From Ruminococcus sp. (GTDB taxonomy: Bacteria > Bacillota > Clostridia > Oscillospirales > Acutalibacteraceae), in NCBI GenBank assembly GCA_017404145.1, contig JAFRCW010000032.1:1-64000 (forward strand): a DNA stretch of 64,000 nt, given 5' to 3'. The position numbers and the translations under genes are program-made. The notes below the pieces were generated by a model that worked only from the letters and a program-made list of their open reading frames with translations, did no database searches and was not told where the DNA came from. Numbering within the stretch: the first letter of the stretch is position 1; every line of letters starts with the position of its first letter. This document shows positions 44,599 to 52,648 of the stretch, piece after piece.

Positions 44599-44817
44599 AT
44601 GGAAGGCAAGAACTTTAAATATCTGATCATATTGATATCACTGCTGGCGGTCTCTATCCTGCTGATGGGGATCTCACTGGTGCTGTCCGAAAAAACCTTT
44701 GGATTGGTTTCCAGTTATATCGCGATCGGCTGTGTGGTCATCACACTGGTCGGCGTAGTCATCATCATCCGCTCCAACCGCAAGAACAAGAAGAACGATG
44801 ATGAGGATAATTCATAA
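44599..44817 (+). CDS. Small two-helix membrane protein (72 aa)
   Basis: ATG 44599 follows a GAGGGAAAG site 13 bp after the rsmA stop. The product has two membrane helices (about 8-27 and 35-57) and a charged tail (RSNRKNKKNDDEDNS). Family unknown; it is likely the last gene of the rsmF-rsmA set. Confidence 0.65.
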   Translation: MEGKNFKYLIILISLLAVSILLMGISLVLSEKTFGLVSSYIAIGCVVITLVGVVIIIRSNRKNKKNDDEDNS

Positions 44818-44880
44818 TTTTTTATTTATGAAATATGAAAAATGAAGGGCGGGCTTTGCCCGCACCTGATTGAAATTTTT

Positions 44881-44929
44881 CTCAAATAATAGCAGGAGGC
44901 TTACGGAAAGCCTCCTGCTATTATTTGAG
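44881..44929. terminator. Very long perfect inverted repeat, bidirectional terminator
   Basis: A 22-bp stem (CTCAAATAATAGCAGGAGGC plus TT) with a 5-base loop (ACGGA) and its exact complement. A and T runs on both sides suit termination in either direction. It marks the left edge of the AT-richer accessory region. Confidence 0.8.
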
Positions 44930-45018
44930 ATAGTGTTACTCATATGTCTTTAGTGACTAATCCTGTGTTTATTGGTTTTTCTAACACTTTCCCTTCCGCA
45001 AAAATCGGCTTGCATATA

Positions 45019-45049
45019 ATAAAAGAGGACGGAGTGATTCGCTCCGTCC
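45019..45049 (-). terminator. Terminator after the DUF2442 gene
   Basis: On the minus strand: GGACGGAG, CGAATCA loop, CTCCGTCC followed by TCTTTTATTATAT. Confidence 0.75.
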
Positions 45050-45070
45050 AGATCGTATTACATAGTTTTA

Positions 45071-45364
45071 TTACGCTGTCTTTGCCGCTGATACACCATC
45101 CTGATTCAAACGCTCCGGCGCTATGTCGATATCTCCGTCACACCACATGGGAATACCGGAGTCAACATAGACCGATCTGAATACTTCTTCATCTTTGAGT
45201 GGAGCATAGACAGGCTTATCGAGATAAGGCTTGAAATCAAATGTTTTTATCTCACCGTTTGTGAATTTTACCCAGAGCACATAATCAGGCAGTGCTCTAA
45301 CAGCCATGATTTCTATCAGCTCCTGTTGATTTCCGGCATAAGCGATTCCGTCAACTGTATACAT
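45071..45364 (-). CDS. DUF2442 domain protein
   Basis: The product (97 residues from ATG 45364, AAGGAGGT 8 bp upstream) has the DUF2442 pattern: VRALPDYVLWVKFTNGEIK, FDFKPYLDKPVYAPLKD, GIPMWCDGDIDIAPERL. It lies just after the DUF4160 gene on the same strand. These two small families often occur side by side, in an arrangement like toxin-antitoxin pairs, but the activity is not established. Confidence 0.85.
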   Translation of the reverse strand: MYTVDGIAYAGNQQELIEIMAVRALPDYVLWVKFTNGEIKTFDFKPYLDKPVYAPLKDEEVFRSVYVDSGIPMWCDGDIDIAPERLNQDGVSAAKTA

Positions 45365-45376
45365 GGTCATACCTCC

Positions 45377-45643
45377 TTATTTCAGGGGTTCGATCTTTCC
45401 GATCGGTTCAGATCTAACTGCTTTGTTCCAGTATGCGTACAATTCTTCTTCGTGGATGATCAGCCACGCCCGAACCAGTCTGAGCTGCTTTTCGGGAATA
45501 CTACCGGCTAACAACTCACCGTCCAATGCGACAGATGCCTTATATTCAGCAAACTGTACATGCACATGAGGCTTATGATGCTGTTCGTCATCTGCGTACA
45601 ACATTCTGATAATGATGTTATAAAACCTACACAATTCCGGCAT
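45377..45643 (-). CDS. DUF4160 domain protein
   Basis: The product (88 residues from ATG 45643, GAGGTG upstream) has the DUF4160 pattern: MPELCRFYNIIIRMLYADDE, HHKPHVHVQFAEYKASVAL, GSIPEKQLRLVRAWLIIHEEEL. It is 12 bp from the DUF2442 gene and probably co-transcribed. Function is unknown; a toxin-antitoxin-like role is an inference from the pairing and size. Confidence 0.85.
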   Translation of the reverse strand: MPELCRFYNIIIRMLYADDEQHHKPHVHVQFAEYKASVALDGELLAGSIPEKQLRLVRAWLIIHEEELYAYWNKAVRSEPIGKIEPLK

Positions 45644-45737
45644 GGTAATCACCTCAGCTTCTTTGTTTCTCTACACTTCTATTATAACCGATTTTACAAG
45701 ATAGTCAACAGGTAAGCGAATAGGACTTCAAAACGCA

Positions 45738-45770
45738 CCGAAGGCGGAGTGGTTAGCTCCGCCTTTGGCA
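45738..45770 (-). terminator. Terminator of the I9-like dockerin gene
   Basis: On the minus strand: AAAGGCGGAG, CTAACCA loop, CTCCGCCTT followed by CGGTGCGTTTTG. Confidence 0.7.
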
Positions 45771-45801
45771 TTTTCTCAATGGTTTGATTTATCTTGAATT
45801 A

Positions 45802-46932
45802 TTAATCCAGATTTGCAAGAGTTCTCTGAATACCGGTAGCATCAAGGATAGTTACTTCTCCGTCGCCGTCAACGTCGGCAACAGAAGGCACGATCTCTTT
45901 TTTGGAAGCGAGGGAGGCTAAATGTCGTTGGATAGCGGTTGCGTCAAGGATTGTAACAAAACCGTCTCCGTCAGCATCGCCGAAAGCAAACGGTGTAACA
46001 GGAATTGTATAAGCTCCGTCTTCATCCGGATCACCATACTGTTCTTTGATTTTGTCGGGATCACCGCCGATAAAGGCTCTGTCCGCATCGGGCGAAGATC
46101 CGACATAACCGTTATATCCAACACCGTAAACTTCTTCTATCTCCGTGACGGTTTTGATTTGTCCGACAGGAATCTTAATTTCAAACCAGTCATACAAATC
46201 ACAAATCATAAACTCGGAAGATACTCCATATTTAGAGTTGACAATTGCCATCGGTTTCTCAATCATTTCAGCATCTGAAACAGATGCGATTTTCTCAAAC
46301 AAGGCTCGATTCTTCGGACCATAGAAAGCCAAAGAAGCTTTGATCCATTCATTCAAACCATCATCCGTCTTGCTTTCAAGCATTGTTGCCATATCTTTAT
46401 CGCTGATATTCAGATAGTTTTGCATATCAAAATGACCACTCACCGTAACGGTTACAGTTTCACTCGCGTCTGCTTTGCCGATTAATCTTTTTACGTCATC
46501 GCTCAGCTTCTCGTGTTCATCAGATACATACAAAGAAATAAATGAGACTGTTTTTAAATCTGATATCTCAGCAACAGCATAGACAGAAACTTTTATAACA
46601 ATATAATTCCCTTGGGTTGCAACTTCTTCGTAATCACATATCTCATTGACACTTTGAAGGAAAACTCTTTCCTGATGCTGATACTTTTCTTTTAAGAACC
46701 CCAGTTTTAAATCCCAATCAAGGCTTTGATAAATACTTAATTCTTCATCGCTCATACTGTTATCAAGTCTGACCGATATGGTTACCTTTTCATCATCTGG
46801 TTTTCCCGCTAAATAATCTCGCAGGTTATCATCGACTTTTGCATTCAGCGCTGCTGTTTTAGCTGAGGCAGAAACAACGCCAAATCCGATAACGATGGCG
46901 ATAACCAAGATAAATGATAATACTTTTTTCAT
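45802..46932 (-). CDS. Secreted dockerin protein with two inhibitor-I9-like repeats
   Basis: The 376-residue product has a signal peptide (MKKVLSFILVIAIVIGFGVV), two related domains (about 30-140 and 145-285) and a C-terminal type I dockerin with two intact calcium loops (GDADGDGFVTILDATAIQRH and ADVDGDGEVTILDATGIQRT). Each domain has a KVTISV-like strand, a helix (LKEKYQHQERVFLQSV) and a final strand-turn (IVIKVSVYAVAEISDLKTV or FEIKIPVGQIKTVTEIEEV). That layout resembles the subtilase propeptide/inhibitor I9 fold, so the protein could be a protease inhibitor held in a dockerin complex; this needs a profile search. A LytTR-type site lies upstream. AAGGAGG precedes ATG. Confidence 0.72.
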   Translation of the reverse strand: MKKVLSFILVIAIVIGFGVVSASAKTAALNAKVDDNLRDYLAGKPDDEKVTISVRLDNSMSDEELSIYQSLDWDLKLGFLKEKYQHQERVFLQSVNEICDYEEVATQGNYIVIKVSVYAVAEISDLKTVSFISLYVSDEHEKLSDDVKRLIGKADASETVTVTVSGHFDMQNYLNISDKDMATMLESKTDDGLNEWIKASLAFYGPKNRALFEKIASVSDAEMIEKPMAIVNSKYGVSSEFMICDLYDWFEIKIPVGQIKTVTEIEEVYGVGYNGYVGSSPDADRAFIGGDPDKIKEQYGDPDEDGAYTIPVTPFAFGDADGDGFVTILDATAIQRHLASLASKKEIVPSVADVDGDGEVTILDATGIQRTLANLD

Positions 46933-47002
46933 GTCAATTCCTCCTTATAAGATTAATGATTGGATACTTAGGTTGTTTTATCTATGCTACTCCTCTATAT
47001 AC

Positions 47003-47061
47003 ATCATATCAATTCATTCGGAGAAATGTTGCAAATGGTAAACAAAGTATGGTTTCTGGTA
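47003..47061 (-). promoter_or_regulatory. LytTR-type activator site and -10 of the dockerin gene
   Basis: On the minus strand: TACCAG (47056-47061) and TACCAT (47035-47040) are 21 bp apart with CTTTGTT between, followed after 26 bp by a -10 TATGAT (47003-47008). No good -35 is present. The sequence and spacing match the site before the response regulator gene at 49199-49257. Confidence 0.7.
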
Positions 47062-47076
47062 AAAAACGACCGTTTC

Positions 47077-48414
47077 CTATTTGTTTTCCTTGATGACCAG
47101 TGTCACCTCTATGTTATTATCATCCTCTTTGTACCCAATCGTACCGTTATACTTATCTGCGATTCCGCGAAGAATGCTCAGCCCTTTTCCGTGCAAGGCA
47201 GCGTCTTTCTTTGTCGTTTTCATATCGGGATTGACGCTCAGAACGGAGGACAGGATCGTATTCCTACACATGATGATCCTATAGTCGTTTCTAACCGTGA
47301 TCTCAAGCGACATCTTCCGCCGACTTTGGTCAACACCTAAGAGATACTCGATAGCGTTATCGCAGAGATTGCCGATGATGGATACTACATCGGTAGAAGA
47401 AACAAAGCGCAGCGAATCTGTGACCGTATAGAAGAAAGAGATACCATTCTTCAGCGCTTTTTCTATTTCAACATTCAGGATCGCGTTCAGCGTCGGATTA
47501 TCGGTATTGATCGGCGTATAGACCTTTTCGATACTTTCAGTGCAATCTATACACAGGCGTTTTGCCTCGGCATATTGGTTGTTCTCAATCAGGCGATATA
47601 TTGATTTGAGATTATTCCTCATATCGTGTTTGATTTCCGATATTTGACTGATTTGCTCGCCGGTGCTGATCGCAGATTCTCTGTATAGTTCTTCCCGCTG
47701 TCTGCTCAGCAACAAATCGGTTTTCACCTGATTGTCATTGCTGATCCTGATCAACAGGAACCATACCAGAACGGAAACGACTACTAATACAAAGAGATTA
47801 ATAATAATAAGTAACAAAATTCGTGAATCAAAATTAACTATCTGATATAGTATTACATCTGCATACATCGCTAACATACATAATACCGGGATAACTATAA
47901 AAGCAAAAATATCATACCAATTGCTGAGCGTAATGTTTTTCTTACGAATACGCAAAATCAGCCATAGCAAAAAAGCATATGTTATATACACTACACAAAG
48001 GTACAGATATCTAAAGGATGTAGAAAAAGCCAATGATTCTTCTAAAGTCTTTCCTGTTATCCAACTCATCAGATAAATTGCTGTGTAAGCGATTATCATA
48101 TTCAATCCAAAATCAATCAAAGGCATGATAATTCTTAGATAGAGTTTTCCTTTCAGGAAGGCTAATGAATAAATCAGCATCACTACAACAATAACGATAG
48201 AATCCAAATGATTAAATGTCATTTCATTGAATGTAAAATAGTTTTCCATCGTGAAAAGAATCAGTACCGTTGCGGTAAATGCCGCGATATTCTTCACCCT
48301 GTTATCACCCTTATCAAAAAAGAGATAGAGAAACCCGATGAATAACAGCTGCTGTACTAAGTTGACCGCTATCTCTACAACCAACCCTACCGTCATCTTT
48401 TGCTCACCATCCAA
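47077..48414 (-). CDS. AgrC-like sensor histidine kinase (GHKL)
   Basis: The 445-residue product has six N-terminal membrane helices (within about 1-215), a dimerisation/phosphoacceptor region with EIKHDMRNNLKSIY (His at about 264), and a GHKL ATPase domain with IGNLCDNAIEYLL (N box) and GKGLSILRGIADKYNG (G box). This is the AgrC/ComD type that senses peptides or small molecules. It overlaps the response regulator gene by 22 bp. No agrB/agrD genes are nearby, so the signal is unknown. Base composition is AT-richer than in neighbouring core genes. Confidence 0.9.
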   Translation of the reverse strand: MDGEQKMTVGLVVEIAVNLVQQLLFIGFLYLFFDKGDNRVKNIAAFTATVLILFTMENYFTFNEMTFNHLDSIVIVVVMLIYSLAFLKGKLYLRIIMPLIDFGLNMIIAYTAIYLMSWITGKTLEESLAFSTSFRYLYLCVVYITYAFLLWLILRIRKKNITLSNWYDIFAFIVIPVLCMLAMYADVILYQIVNFDSRILLLIIINLFVLVVVSVLVWFLLIRISNDNQVKTDLLLSRQREELYRESAISTGEQISQISEIKHDMRNNLKSIYRLIENNQYAEAKRLCIDCTESIEKVYTPINTDNPTLNAILNVEIEKALKNGISFFYTVTDSLRFVSSTDVVSIIGNLCDNAIEYLLGVDQSRRKMSLEITVRNDYRIIMCRNTILSSVLSVNPDMKTTKKDAALHGKGLSILRGIADKYNGTIGYKEDDNNIEVTLVIKENK

Positions 48415-49103
48415 TCGAAGAATTCCTGCCTGACCGCCTTGCTCAGCTTCTTGGTCAGGGGTAATGTCGTATCATCTGTCAGAATGACATTAGTGCTTGT
48501 TACCTCACGGATATAGAGAGGATTCACCAGATAGCCGATATGCGGACGAATGAAGGCGTACGGCTTGAAGTCTTTTGCCTTTTCATCCGTCGTCGTGCGC
48601 TCTTTGACGTCGCCGCTGAGCGTATGAAAAATGACATAGTTGCCGGACTTTTCAAGATATACTATCTCTCGTATCAGTATCTTCTCTACCGTTCTGCCGG
48701 ACTTGATGCCGTAAGTGTTTTCAACGGATAATCGGCTGTTAATTCTGATCAGGCACGGGAGCAGATCATTAATCTCTGATTTGCGCACAAACGAAAACGG
48801 CTGTTCCCGAAGCGCTTGGAATACCAAGCCATCACGACCGGATACGAAGATGATATACGGACGCTCGGACAAGCCCTTCAGCTTGTTTATCTCTGAGGCA
48901 AGCTCGATGCCGCTGATCCGGGGCATATCGATGTCGAGCAGGATCACATCATAATGATTGTAGATGTTCTTTTCCAGTAATGACAGCGGTTTGTCGGTTG
49001 CGGTGATCGTCACGTTGATATGGTTTGTTTCGCACATCCGCGTGACCGTATCCCGCAGCTCATCCAGATAGATCCTGTCGTCGTCAACTAATACGATGTT
49101 CAT
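48393..49103 (-). CDS. AgrA-like LytTR response regulator
   Basis: The 236-residue product has a receiver domain (NIVLVDDDRIYLDELR, phospho-Asp in DVILLDIDMP) and a C-terminal LytTR DNA-binding domain (about 130-236: KILIREIVYLEKSGNYVIFH, FIRPHIGYLVN). LytTR regulators bind pairs of direct repeats about 21-22 bp apart, and such a pair is found before this gene and before the dockerin gene. First gene of the operon. Confidence 0.93.
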   Translation of the reverse strand: MNIVLVDDDRIYLDELRDTVTRMCETNHINVTITATDKPLSLLEKNIYNHYDVILLDIDMPRISGIELASEINKLKGLSERPYIIFVSGRDGLVFQALREQPFSFVRKSEINDLLPCLIRINSRLSVENTYGIKSGRTVEKILIREIVYLEKSGNYVIFHTLSGDVKERTTTDEKAKDFKPYAFIRPHIGYLVNPLYIREVTSTNVILTDDTTLPLTKKLSKAVRQEFFDWMVSKR

Positions 49104-49198
49104 AGCTCGTCCTCTCTGTTCTGAGAATTGTTAAGAGTGATTTCTCTATCAATTATAATTCTCTACCGTCTCTTTTCAATATCTGAGTATTCATAATC

Positions 49199-49257
49199 AG
49201 TATAGCATGAACTGCGCTAAAAATCATAAAGTGGTAAACAAAGTGTGTTTTGTGGTA
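49199..49257 (-). promoter_or_regulatory. LytTR-type site and -10 of the two-component operon
   Basis: On the minus strand: TACCAC (49252-49257) and TACCAC (49231-49236) are 21 bp apart with CTTTGTT between, followed after 26 bp by a -10 TATACT (49199-49204). The -35 is poor, as expected for an activated promoter. This suggests autoregulation. Confidence 0.72.
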
Positions 49258-49274
49258 TATCTTACAATTATCCA

Positions 49275-49322
49275 AATAAAAAACCACGGTTGTAGCTTAA
49301 TTCATTAGCTACAACCGCGGAA
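49275..49322 (-). terminator. Terminator of the murI-DUF1934-argS operon
   Basis: On the minus strand: CCGCGGTTGTAGCT, AATGAATTA loop, AGCTACAACCGTGG followed by TTTTTTATTT. Confidence 0.85.
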
Positions 49323-49399
49323 AACAATAATTTAGTAGGGTGCGGGCAAAGCCCGCCTATAACCATTAATCATTAATTGTTAATCATTAATCAACTAAG

Positions 49400-51136
49400 C
49401 TACATTCTGTCCGGACAGTCGATGTTAAACATCGTCAGGGTGTTCTTGATGACGGTTTTCGCCGCTTTGCAGAGGGCGAGCCTTGCCTGCATCAGGCTTT
49501 CGTTATCATTTTTGACCCGGCACGCGTTATAGAACTTATGGAATCCTGTCGCAACAGCGGTGACATATCGCGTGACCTTGGTGGGGTCGTAGTCCTTCGC
49601 GGCACTGATGATCTCAGTGTCAAAGGATGAGAGCAGATGGATCAGCTCTCTCTCCTCGGGGGCGGTCAGCAGTATAAGTTCCTCATCGGAGCATTTTCTT
49701 ACTGCAATACCCTCCGCCTCGATGTTTCGAAGGATCGAGCAGATGCGCGCGTGCGCATACTGGACATAGTAGACGGGATTCTGGTTATCCTGCTGGATCG
49801 CGAGATCGAGGTCAAAGTCCATCTGGGTAGACGCCTCTCTGGTGTTAAAGAGGAATCTGGCGGAGTCTACCGGCACCTCGTCGAGCAGATCGGAAAGCTG
49901 GATCGCCTTGCCGGTACGCTTACTCATCTTCACGAGCTCGCCGCCTCTGACGAGCTTGACCAGCTGCATCAGGAGGATATCGAGCTTGTCGCCCGGGTAG
50001 CCGATTGCGGTGATCGCGTTCTTCAGACGCATCACATGGCCGTGGTGATCCGCGCCCCATACGTTGATGAGCTTCTCAAAGCCGCGGTCAAATTTATTCT
50101 TATGATAAGCGATATCGGCGGCAAAGTAGGTGGGATTGCCGTTGTTTCGGATCAGTACGTCGTCCTTGAGCTCGAGCTTGTCGATGTAGTCCTGCGACTT
50201 GCCTTCTTTGAGCAGGAGATCGGTGCAAATCTCTTTGTTCTTATACCACACCGCGCCGTCCTTTTCATAGGTCAGACCTTTTTCAGTCAACAGATCGACG
50301 ACGCCTTTGACTTCGCCGGACTCGTGCAGGGTGCTTTCCATAAACCAGCGGTCGAAGTGGATGCGGTACTTTTCCATATCCGCCTGCATCTTCGCGATAT
50401 TTTTGGGCAGGGCGAAGTCTACGAGTGCGTCCCTGCGCTCCTTTTCATCCGCAGAGACATATTTGTCACCGTGGATATCGGCGAATTCCTTCGCCCTTTC
50501 GGTGATGTCCGCGCCCTGATAGCCGTCCTCGGGGAAGGGAATGCTCTCATCATAGATTTGCAGATAGCGCGCCTCTAAGGAACAGGCAAACTTTTCGATC
50601 TGATTACCCGCGTCGTTGACATAAAATTCGCGGTAGACGTCGAAGCCCGCCTTGTCCATCACTGCCGCAAGGCAGTCGCCTAAAGCGCCGCCTCTGGCGT
50701 TGCCCATATGCATCGGACCGGTGGGGTTCGCCGAGACGAACTCGACCATCACCTTCTCGCCTTTGCCAAAGTCGGATTCACCGTAGCGGTCACCCTCGTT
50801 TTCGATCTCTTTGAGCACGGCGGCAAAGTAACCGTCAGACAGGAAGAAGTTGATAAAGCCGGGACCGGCAATCTCATATTTTTCTATAAAAGAATTATCA
50901 AGATTCAGGTGTGAAGTGATGATCTCAGCCGCCTTGCGCGGAGCGGTGCGGAATACCCTCGCGCCCGCCATCGCGACGTTAGAGGCGATATCGCCGTGGG
51001 ATCGGTCCGCGGGCTCTTCCAGTACAAAGGCGGGAATATCGCCCTCGGGCAGCTCGCCGAGCGACTGCGCAGCTTCGATTGCGGCTATGATGTTGTTTTT
51101 CAGATTTTCGGTAACGTTGATATTGGTTTTTGACAT
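49400..51136 (-). CDS. argS: Arginyl-tRNA synthetase
   Basis: Charges tRNA(Arg). The 578-residue product has the N-terminal tRNA-binding domain, FVSANPTGPMHMGNARGG (HIGH-type HMGN), VWGADHHGHVMRL, KMSKRTGKAIQL (KMSKS-type) and the C-terminal anticodon-binding domain with ALCKAAKTVIKNTL. It starts directly after the DUF1934 gene and is the last gene of the operon. Confidence 0.97.
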   Translation of the reverse strand: MSKTNINVTENLKNNIIAAIEAAQSLGELPEGDIPAFVLEEPADRSHGDIASNVAMAGARVFRTAPRKAAEIITSHLNLDNSFIEKYEIAGPGFINFFLSDGYFAAVLKEIENEGDRYGESDFGKGEKVMVEFVSANPTGPMHMGNARGGALGDCLAAVMDKAGFDVYREFYVNDAGNQIEKFACSLEARYLQIYDESIPFPEDGYQGADITERAKEFADIHGDKYVSADEKERRDALVDFALPKNIAKMQADMEKYRIHFDRWFMESTLHESGEVKGVVDLLTEKGLTYEKDGAVWYKNKEICTDLLLKEGKSQDYIDKLELKDDVLIRNNGNPTYFAADIAYHKNKFDRGFEKLINVWGADHHGHVMRLKNAITAIGYPGDKLDILLMQLVKLVRGGELVKMSKRTGKAIQLSDLLDEVPVDSARFLFNTREASTQMDFDLDLAIQQDNQNPVYYVQYAHARICSILRNIEAEGIAVRKCSDEELILLTAPEERELIHLLSSFDTEIISAAKDYDPTKVTRYVTAVATGFHKFYNACRVKNDNESLMQARLALCKAAKTVIKNTLTMFNIDCPDRM

Positions 51137-51137
51137 A

Positions 51138-51575
51138 TCAGATTTCCTTTGCGTTAGGTTTCAGTTTGATGTAAAATTCGTTCTCGGAGACCGCGTCGCC
51201 GAAGAAGTCAAGGGTATAAGAGGCTTTCAGCTCGCCGCCGAGAGGGGAGAGGGCGTCGGTGAGCGAGGAGGTAAATACCCCGATCATCATATCGCCGACC
51301 GGCGTGCGGTAGTGGCACTGGTGGCGTCTGGCTTTTTCCAGCACCAGCTGAGAGCTGAGCTCTCCCTTGCGGGTGATGGTCAGCAGGGCGCTGTTTTTGA
51401 CAACGACCTCGGTGTCGGTTTTGAGGGAAGGATCCTCATTCGAGTATTCTACATAGCGGATGATCTTCTCTCCGTTTGTTTCCTCATATTCGCCGGTGGT
51501 GAGCACCTCGATCTTGTCCGCTTCGCCGTCGATCATCTGGGTGCCGATGATAGAGATGATGTAGTTATCTTTCAT
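51138..51575 (-). CDS. DUF1934 family protein
   Basis: The 145-residue product is a lipocalin-like beta barrel by family: IISIIGTQMIDGEADKIEV, GEKIIRYVEY, HYRTPVGDMMIGVFTSSL, ELKASYTLDFFGDAVSENEF. DUF1934 genes typically lie next to argS in Firmicutes, as here (1 bp gap). Function unknown. Confidence 0.88.
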   Translation of the reverse strand: MKDNYIISIIGTQMIDGEADKIEVLTTGEYEETNGEKIIRYVEYSNEDPSLKTDTEVVVKNSALLTITRKGELSSQLVLEKARRHQCHYRTPVGDMMIGVFTSSLTDALSPLGGELKASYTLDFFGDAVSENEFYIKLKPNAKEI

Positions 51576-51576
51576 A

Positions 51577-52389
51577 TCAGTATTCTTCGATGTTGATCTG
51601 AGTGACCAACTCGCTTATATTTCTTTTCAAGAATATTCCTGCGAATTTCTCAAAGTCCGCGGGAGTATCGGAGACATAAAACCGCGCGTTTCCCTGCTTT
51701 TTTGAGTCATTCAGCAGTCCCTTTTCTTCCAGCACCTTGGCGGTGTAGAGGGCGGTCTCCTTGCCGGAATCGATCAGGATGACGTCCTCGCCGACCTCCT
51801 GTCCGATGGCTCTTTTGAGCAGCGGATAGTGAGTACAGCCGAGAATGACGGTGTCGACGCCCGCGTCCTTGAACTTCTGTAAGTATCGCTTGACGATCAG
51901 ACGAACGATTTCGTCGTCGGGATCGGTCATCCCGTTTTCTACCAGCGGAACGAACAGCGGACAGTCCTGCTCATAGATCTCAAATTCCGGATGCTTCGCC
52001 TGGATCCGCTTTTTATAGCTGTGAGAGGCGATGGTGGCGGAGGTGCCGATCACGCCGATTTTTCCGTTTTTGGTGGCGTTGATGGCGGAGAAACAGGTGG
52101 GATATACCACGCCGGTGTAGGGAACGCCCAGCTCGTCGGTCAGGTCGGGAGCGACGGAGCTGACGGTGCCGCACGCGGCGACGATGAACTTGACGCCCAT
52201 ATTCTTCAAAAACCGCGCGTCCTGTACGGCGTACTTTGAAATCGTCTCGCGGCTTTTGGAGCCGTAGGGCACTCTGCCGGTGTCGCCGAAATAGATGATA
52301 TTTTCATGGGGGAGTGTTTTGATGATCTCTCTGACGGCGGACAGTCCGCCCAGACCGGAGTCAAAAATCCCGATCGCTTCTTGATTCAT
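51577..52389 (-). CDS. murI: Glutamate racemase
   Basis: Makes D-glutamate for peptidoglycan. The product (270 residues from ATG 52389, GAGGTG upstream) has GIFDSGLGGLSAVREI, IYFGDTGRVPYGSKS, AACGTVSSVAP (first catalytic Cys) and VILGCTHYPLLK (second Cys). It starts an operon with DUF1934 and argS. Upstream is repeat-rich sequence (CTCCCTTGTGAAAGGGAGG at about 52409-52430, GAGCAAAGCGAGTATCC at about 52463-52480). Confidence 0.95.
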   Translation of the reverse strand: MNQEAIGIFDSGLGGLSAVREIIKTLPHENIIYFGDTGRVPYGSKSRETISKYAVQDARFLKNMGVKFIVAACGTVSSVAPDLTDELGVPYTGVVYPTCFSAINATKNGKIGVIGTSATIASHSYKKRIQAKHPEFEIYEQDCPLFVPLVENGMTDPDDEIVRLIVKRYLQKFKDAGVDTVILGCTHYPLLKRAIGQEVGEDVILIDSGKETALYTAKVLEEKGLLNDSKKQGNARFYVSDTPADFEKFAGIFLKRNISELVTQINIEEY

Positions 52390-52648
52390 AGGTTTCACCT
52401 CTTATGCCTCCCTTGTGAAAGGGAGGGGGACCACGATCAGTGGTGGAGGGATATAGAATTGTTCGAGCAAAGCGAGTATCCACCACTTATCATTTATCAT
52501 ATTTCATTTTTCATTACGCTAAACGCATATACATCTATATAATAGCACAAAGACTTTTCCGTTGCAAGTACGAAAACCTTTGACAAAACGCCGATTATTT
52601 GTTATGATATGCTCAATAATACAGAGATAACAGAAACAAAGGACTGAT

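Noticed and set aside
44944..45180. A 78-codon plus-strand frame after the long hairpin
   Set aside because: Overlaps the DUF2442 gene and its terminator on the opposite strand; no family features.
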